Source of the DNA: JAMLIN01 sp041676645
GTDB lineage: Bacteria > Pseudomonadota > Gammaproteobacteria > Burkholderiales > Burkholderiaceae_E
NCBI GenBank assembly: GCA_041676645.1
Contig: JBAYRO010000032.1
Location: 1 to 34,843 of the forward strand
Direction: 5' to 3'
DNA length: 34,843 nucleotides
Both the position numbers and the translations under genes were made by a program. Below the pieces are notes generated by a model. The model did not search any database and was not told where the DNA came from. It saw nothing but the letters and a program-made list of their open reading frames with translations. Positions 30,917 through 34,843 of the stretch are shown here, in pieces. How positions within the stretch are numbered: position 1 is the stretch's first letter; every line of letters starts with the position of its first letter.

Positions 30917-33730
30917 ATGCCCGCCACCAGGACCGAAACAGCAGACAGCCGAGCATCGATCCGCGAGGAAGATCCACCCGGGACGGCCGACTGGATGCCG
31001 CGGCGGATGCTCGATGGCGGCCCCCGGCATCCGATCGCGCAGACCTTGCGCATCGTCGGTCCAATCGAGCAGGGCCTCCTGGAGCAGGCCTTGCAGGCCC
31101 TCGTGGAGCGACACGAGGCATTGCGCGCCGTGCCCGAGATCGTCGATGGACGCCTGCGCATGCGGGTGGGCGAATCGGCCCGGACCGCGCTGCAGGTCGA
31201 AGTTCTCGAACCCTTCCATGCCGACACCACGCGACGCGCACGCGCCGACGAGCTGCAGCGCGCCTTCATCGAGAGCGGCTTCGATCTCGATCGCTTCCCG
31301 CTGCTGCGCGCCCAGCTCGTGCGCTTCGATGAGCGCCGCCACGAGCTGACGATCGTGGCGCATCCGGTCATCGCCGACCGACAGTCACTGGACATCGTCG
31401 CTCACGACATCGGCGAGTTCTACTGCGCCGCGCTCGAATCGCGCCCCGTCGACCTGCCGCCGCTGGCGGCCTCGTATGCCCGCTTCGCGCGCGAGCGCCT
31501 CGAACGCTTCGACGCCCCGGCAACGCGGGCGGCCATGACCCACTGGCGCGAACGCCTGGGCAGCCTGCGCCCCCTGGGGCTCACCACGATGGACGCCGTA
31601 CGAACGCGCGCCTCGTGCACCAGCGATCGGGTGGCCTGGCGGATCGACCGCGCCACGACCGATGCGCTCGAAGCGCTCGCGCGCTCCGAGGAAGCGGACC
31701 TGTACACCGTGCTGCTCGCCAGCTTCCAGGTTCTGCTGATGCGCCATACCGGCCGCGACGAGATCGCCGTCGGCACCGGGATCGCGCCGCGCACCCGGGT
31801 CGATGGCGAGCCGCTGGTGGGCAATTTCACCAACAACCTGGTGATGCACGCCAACCTGTCCGGCGAACCGGCGTTTCGCAGCCTCCTGCGAAGGGTGCGC
31901 GAAGGCGTCCGGGATGCCAGGCGCGACGCGGACCTGCCTTTCGAGCGGGTGCTGGCCGAACTCGCGCCGGCGCGCGACAGTGGCGTTCATCCGCTGGTGC
32001 CGGTCGGCTTCGAACTCCAGGATCCGCAGCCTCGCATGCGGCTGGCCGGGACCGAGAAGATCGTGCTGCGACGCGACCCGCGCATCTCCCGGTACGAACT
32101 CTCGCTCGAAGTCACTCCTTCCGAAGGGGGCCTGGATGCGGTGATGGTCTTCGATGCCGAGCTCTTCGATCGTCACCGCATCGAACGGATGGCGGGCCAT
32201 CTGCGGCGACTGCTCGCGGCGGTGGCGAACGAGCCCGATCGCGGCATCGGCGAACTGCCCATGATCGGCGAGGATGAACTGCGCCGCCTGCGGCTCACGG
32301 GACCATCGACGCCGATGCCGCCCTCGCCGCTGGCCACCATCGTCTCCGAGTTCGAAGCCCAGGCGCTGCGCCGGCCCGACGCTCCCGCGGTGCGCCAGGC
32401 GGGGATGCGCCTGAGCTATCGCGAACTCGACGACGCGGCCAATCGTCTCGCCAGGCGGCTGCAGGCGCTGGGCGTGGCGCCCGACGAGCGGGTGGCCCTG
32501 TGCGCCGAGCGCAGCCCCGACGCGATCGTCGCGATGCTGGCGATCCTCAAGGCCGGGGGCGCCTACCTGCCGATCGACCGGAACCTGCCCGACGCCCGGC
32601 GCAACGCCATCCTCGAGGACTGCGCGCCGAAGGCGGTGCTGGCCCACCGCCGCCACCTCGATGGCCTGGTGATTCCCGCCATGGCCGGCCTGGTCGTGCT
32701 CGATCCCGAACCGGATCCGGCGGGACGGAACCAGGCGGCCCTGCGCCCGACGGGCGCCGGCGTCGCCAGCGTGGCGGGCCCGGACGGCGCCGTTGCGCTG
32801 CCCTCCTCGCTCGCCTGCATCCTGTACACATCCGCATCGACCGGGTGGCCGGGGCAGGCCGTGATGATCGAGCACCGGGGCCTGCTCAACCATGCGTGCT
32901 GGTTCGCCGCCGAGTTCGGCCTGGGCGCAGGCGATGTGACGCTCCAGCGCACCGCCCTCGCCCGGGATGCGGCCGGCGCCGAGATCTGGCCCACCCTGAT
33001 CGTCGGGGGCTGCCTGGTGATCGCCGACGACAGGCAGGCGGACGACCCGCCCGCCCTGCTGGAACTCGTGCGCGCCGAAGGCATCGGCCTCATGCACAGC
33101 GTACCGCGGCAGATCGAAGCCCTGGTGGAGATCTTCGCCGAGGAACCCGGTTCGGGTGTCCCGTCCCTGCGCGGGGTCTTCGTCGGCGGCGACATCCTCG
33201 CGCCGCAGCTGGCGCGCCAGTGGTACCGGCACACCGGAATCGCCCTGGTCAACCTGTACGGACCGACCGAAGCCAGCATCGACGCCTGCTTCCATCGCTG
33301 GCTGCGCAATGCCGACGACGGCCCGGTGCCGATCGGGCGCCCGGCGGGCAACTGCCGCATCCGCATCCTGGACGCCGGCCTGCGCCCGGTGCCGCTGGAT
33401 GCGCCCGGCGAGATCTGCATCGGCGGCGATGGACTCGCGCGCGGTTATCTCGGCCGTCCCGACCTCGATGCCGAGCGCTTCGTGGCCGACCCCGATCCCG
33501 ATTCAGCCGATGCCCGGCTGTACCGCAGCGGGGACCTCGGGCGCCTGCGCGCCGATGGCACGATCGAGTACATCGGTCGGGTCGATCGCCACGACAGGGC
33601 CGGCGGTCCTCGAAGGGATGCGGGGCGGACGGCGTCCGGCCCTGGCGGCCATGGCGACCCGAGCCGGATTCCGGCCGCCCCGGATGCCGGCCACCAGGAA
33701 CCCGCCCAGCCCGCTCAGCCCGTCGCGTAG
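30917..33730 (+). CDS. Degenerate C-A NRPS protein (probably inactive)
   Basis: A 937-residue C-A protein, open throughout but damaged at key sites. In the C domain (about 30-455), HHxxxDG reads H149-P-V-I-A-D-R, so the catalytic second histidine is lost. In the A domain (about 470-893), the ATP loop reads YTSASTGWPGQ (from Tyr637) instead of YTSGSTGxPKG, losing Gly and Lys. The pocket segment is RDAAGAEIW. The homology stops at GRVDRH, just where motif A8 (QVKIRG) should begin, and is replaced by about 45 Gly/Pro/Arg-rich residues. There is no A10 lysine, carrier or TE. It starts 48 bases after NRPS-2, and its 3' end overlaps the convergent desaturase by 16 bases. The C part most resembles NRPS-1 C1 and the A part NRPS-2 A1. 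Confidence 0.85.
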   Translation: MPATRTETADSRASIREEDPPGTADWMPRRMLDGGPRHPIAQTLRIVGPIEQGLLEQALQALVERHEALRAVPEIVDGRLRMRVGESARTALQVEVLEPFHADTTRRARADELQRAFIESGFDLDRFPLLRAQLVRFDERRHELTIVAHPVIADRQSLDIVAHDIGEFYCAALESRPVDLPPLAASYARFARERLERFDAPATRAAMTHWRERLGSLRPLGLTTMDAVRTRASCTSDRVAWRIDRATTDALEALARSEEADLYTVLLASFQVLLMRHTGRDEIAVGTGIAPRTRVDGEPLVGNFTNNLVMHANLSGEPAFRSLLRRVREGVRDARRDADLPFERVLAELAPARDSGVHPLVPVGFELQDPQPRMRLAGTEKIVLRRDPRISRYELSLEVTPSEGGLDAVMVFDAELFDRHRIERMAGHLRRLLAAVANEPDRGIGELPMIGEDELRRLRLTGPSTPMPPSPLATIVSEFEAQALRRPDAPAVRQAGMRLSYRELDDAANRLARRLQALGVAPDERVALCAERSPDAIVAMLAILKAGGAYLPIDRNLPDARRNAILEDCAPKAVLAHRRHLDGLVIPAMAGLVVLDPEPDPAGRNQAALRPTGAGVASVAGPDGAVALPSSLACILYTSASTGWPGQAVMIEHRGLLNHACWFAAEFGLGAGDVTLQRTALARDAAGAEIWPTLIVGGCLVIADDRQADDPPALLELVRAEGIGLMHSVPRQIEALVEIFAEEPGSGVPSLRGVFVGGDILAPQLARQWYRHTGIALVNLYGPTEASIDACFHRWLRNADDGPVPIGRPAGNCRIRILDAGLRPVPLDAPGEICIGGDGLARGYLGRPDLDAERFVADPDPDSADARLYRSGDLGRLRADGTIEYIGRVDRHDRAGGPRRDAGRTASGPGGHGDPSRIPAAPDAGHQEPAQPAQPVA

Positions 33731-34843
33731 CGACGCATCCGCAGGGAGAGATCCTCCAGAGCCGCGACCCCGCTCCTCTCGGCACGGTGGCACCAGTTCT
33801 GGAGCATCTCGACGAGCTGCTCGCGGCTCATGTTCGAGCGCTCCCATACCGCGGAAAGTTCGCGACGCATCTCGACGAGGATCTTGATCCGGTCGGAGGC
33901 GGCGAGAACCTCGCCCAGCTTGGCGCGATTCTGCTCGGTCCACTTGTCGGCATCGAGCACCAGCCAGCGCCGCGCGCCCTCGAGCAGGTGGAATTCGGGC
34001 TTGCGCAGCGCCCGCAGGCGCGCCGCCTCCTCGATGCAGGCACGCCGCAGGCTGCGGGCGAACTGGGCCATCACGTCGTAGCGATGAACGATCACGGCCT
34101 GCAGCGTCTCGTGGTCGGCCACCGGCTTGGCATCGGTGAACTTCGGCCTGGGCAGGACCCGGTGGACTTTCGCAAGGCCCAGCATCGACAGAATGCGGAT
34201 GTACATCCAGCCGATATCGAACTCGTACCACTTGGCCGAGAGCTTCGCCGAGCTCGCGTAGGCATGGTGGTTGTTGTGCAGCTCCTCGCCGCCGATCAGG
34301 ATGCCCAGTGGCCCGAGATTGGTGCTCGCATCGGGGCAGTCGAAATTGCGGTAGCCACGCGCATGGCCCAGGCCGTTGATGATGCCGGCCGCGGTGACCG
34401 GGATCCAGAGCATCTGCACGCCGAAGACGATCAGTCCGGCCGCCCCGAACAGGAGCAGGTCGATCGCGAGCGTGATCCAGATGCCCACGACCGAATACGG
34501 GGTGTAGAGATTGCGCTCGATCCAGTCGTCGGGCGTACCGTGGCCGTAGCGCTCGACGGTATCATGCCGGGCCGCTTCCGCCCGGTAGAGCTCGGCGCCC
34601 TCGAGCAGCACCTTGCGCAGGCCGAACACGCGCGGACTGTGCGGATCGCCTTCGTTCTCGCATCTGGCATGGTGCTTGCGATGGACCGCCGCCCATTCCT
34701 TCGTGACCATGCCGGTGGTCAGCCACAGCCAGGCGCGGAAGAAGTGCGAAGCCACCGGATGCAGTGTCAGGGCGCGATGCGCCTGGCAGCGATGCAGGTA
34801 GATGGTGACCGAGGCGATCGTGATGTGGGTCACGACCAGGGTA
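33715..34843 (-). CDS. Fatty acyl (delta-9-type) desaturase, 5' end outside window
   Basis: At least 375 residues of a membrane di-iron acyl desaturase. Its three histidine boxes are HRCQAH, HRKHH and HNNHH, with hydrophobic spans between them (GIWITLAIDLLLFGAAGLIVF and following). Such enzymes insert a cis double bond in acyl chains at the inner membrane. The frame is open to the right edge (TLVVTHITIASV...), so the true start lies beyond 34843; the GTG at 34833 is internal. A soluble extension of about 150 residues follows the third box and ends EDLSLRMRRYATG. The TGA (33717-33715) lies inside the end of the degenerate NRPS on the other strand. It may be a core lipid gene flanking the island, or tailor an acyl starter; the sequence does not decide. 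Confidence 0.92.
   Translation of the reverse strand, partial: TLVVTHITIASVTIYLHRCQAHRALTLHPVASHFFRAWLWLTTGMVTKEWAAVHRKHHARCENEGDPHSPRVFGLRKVLLEGAELYRAEAARHDTVERYGHGTPDDWIERNLYTPYSVVGIWITLAIDLLLFGAAGLIVFGVQMLWIPVTAAGIINGLGHARGYRNFDCPDASTNLGPLGILIGGEELHNNHHAYASSAKLSAKWYEFDIGWMYIRILSMLGLAKVHRVLPRPKFTDAKPVADHETLQAVIVHRYDVMAQFARSLRRACIEEAARLRALRKPEFHLLEGARRWLVLDADKWTEQNRAKLGEVLAASDRIKILVEMRRELSAVWERSNMSREQLVEMLQNWCHRAERSGVAALEDLSLRMRRYATG

Noticed and set aside
33590..33730. Possible simple frameshift hiding the rest of the third NRPS A domain
   Set aside because: The other two plus frames do not show A8 (QVKIRG) or A10 (NGKLDR), and the desaturase begins at once, so the missing part is absent rather than shifted.
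33503..34231. A 242-codon minus-strand frame overlapping the desaturase 3' end
   Set aside because: It lies in a different frame from the desaturase, with a low-complexity Arg/Pro/Gly product and no motif.

Overview
The window is GC-rich chromosomal DNA that looks like a betaproteobacterium, probably Burkholderiales. That is inferred from the high GC, the fkpB-ispH and radC/rpmB-rpmG neighbourhood, and the desaturase with a long C-terminal extension; it cannot be settled without a database search.

Left part (1-10285), mostly housekeeping: tRNA-Thr(CGU) and an amidase-signature amidase on the minus strand; ilvD and a small ABM monooxygenase on the plus strand; a minus-strand Xre/RES toxin-antitoxin pair whose promoter contains an inverted repeat; a second IlvD/Edd dehydratase followed by a glutaredoxin-fold protein with no cysteine; a 24-bp perfect inverted repeat; fkpB-ispH on the minus strand; and radC, rpmB and rpmG on the plus strand, closed by a strong rho-independent terminator.

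Right part (10300-33730), an accessory nonribosomal peptide locus with two related units. Unit 1 is a minus-strand MOP flippase, a divergent stand-alone adenylation-carrier protein whose adenylation part looks like oxalate-CoA ligase, and, overlapping it by ATGA, a 2507-residue NRPS (C-A-T-C-A-T-TE). Unit 2 is a second minus-strand flippase, a divergent 2449-residue NRPS with the same C-A-T-C-A-T-TE order, and a third, visibly decayed C-A protein with ruined C and A core motifs and no carrier or TE. The locus ends at a convergent fatty acyl desaturase that runs off the right edge.

The 106 bases between NRPS-1 and flippase 2 contain a short desaturase relic. It reads the third-histidine-box flank joined directly to the desaturase C-terminus, so an NRPS-to-desaturase junction occurs twice. 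The simplest reading is an old tandem duplication of a flippase/NRPS/desaturase block, followed by collapse of the inner desaturase and decay of the third NRPS.

Each intact NRPS has its own TE, so two small peptide products are expected. Both second modules have a Val/Ile-like binding pocket, while the first modules have unfamiliar pockets. The flippases are candidates for moving the product, or a lipid-linked form of it, across the inner membrane. No PPTase, MbtH protein, regulator, ABC/MFS exporter, CRISPR array, integrase or intact insertion sequence was seen.
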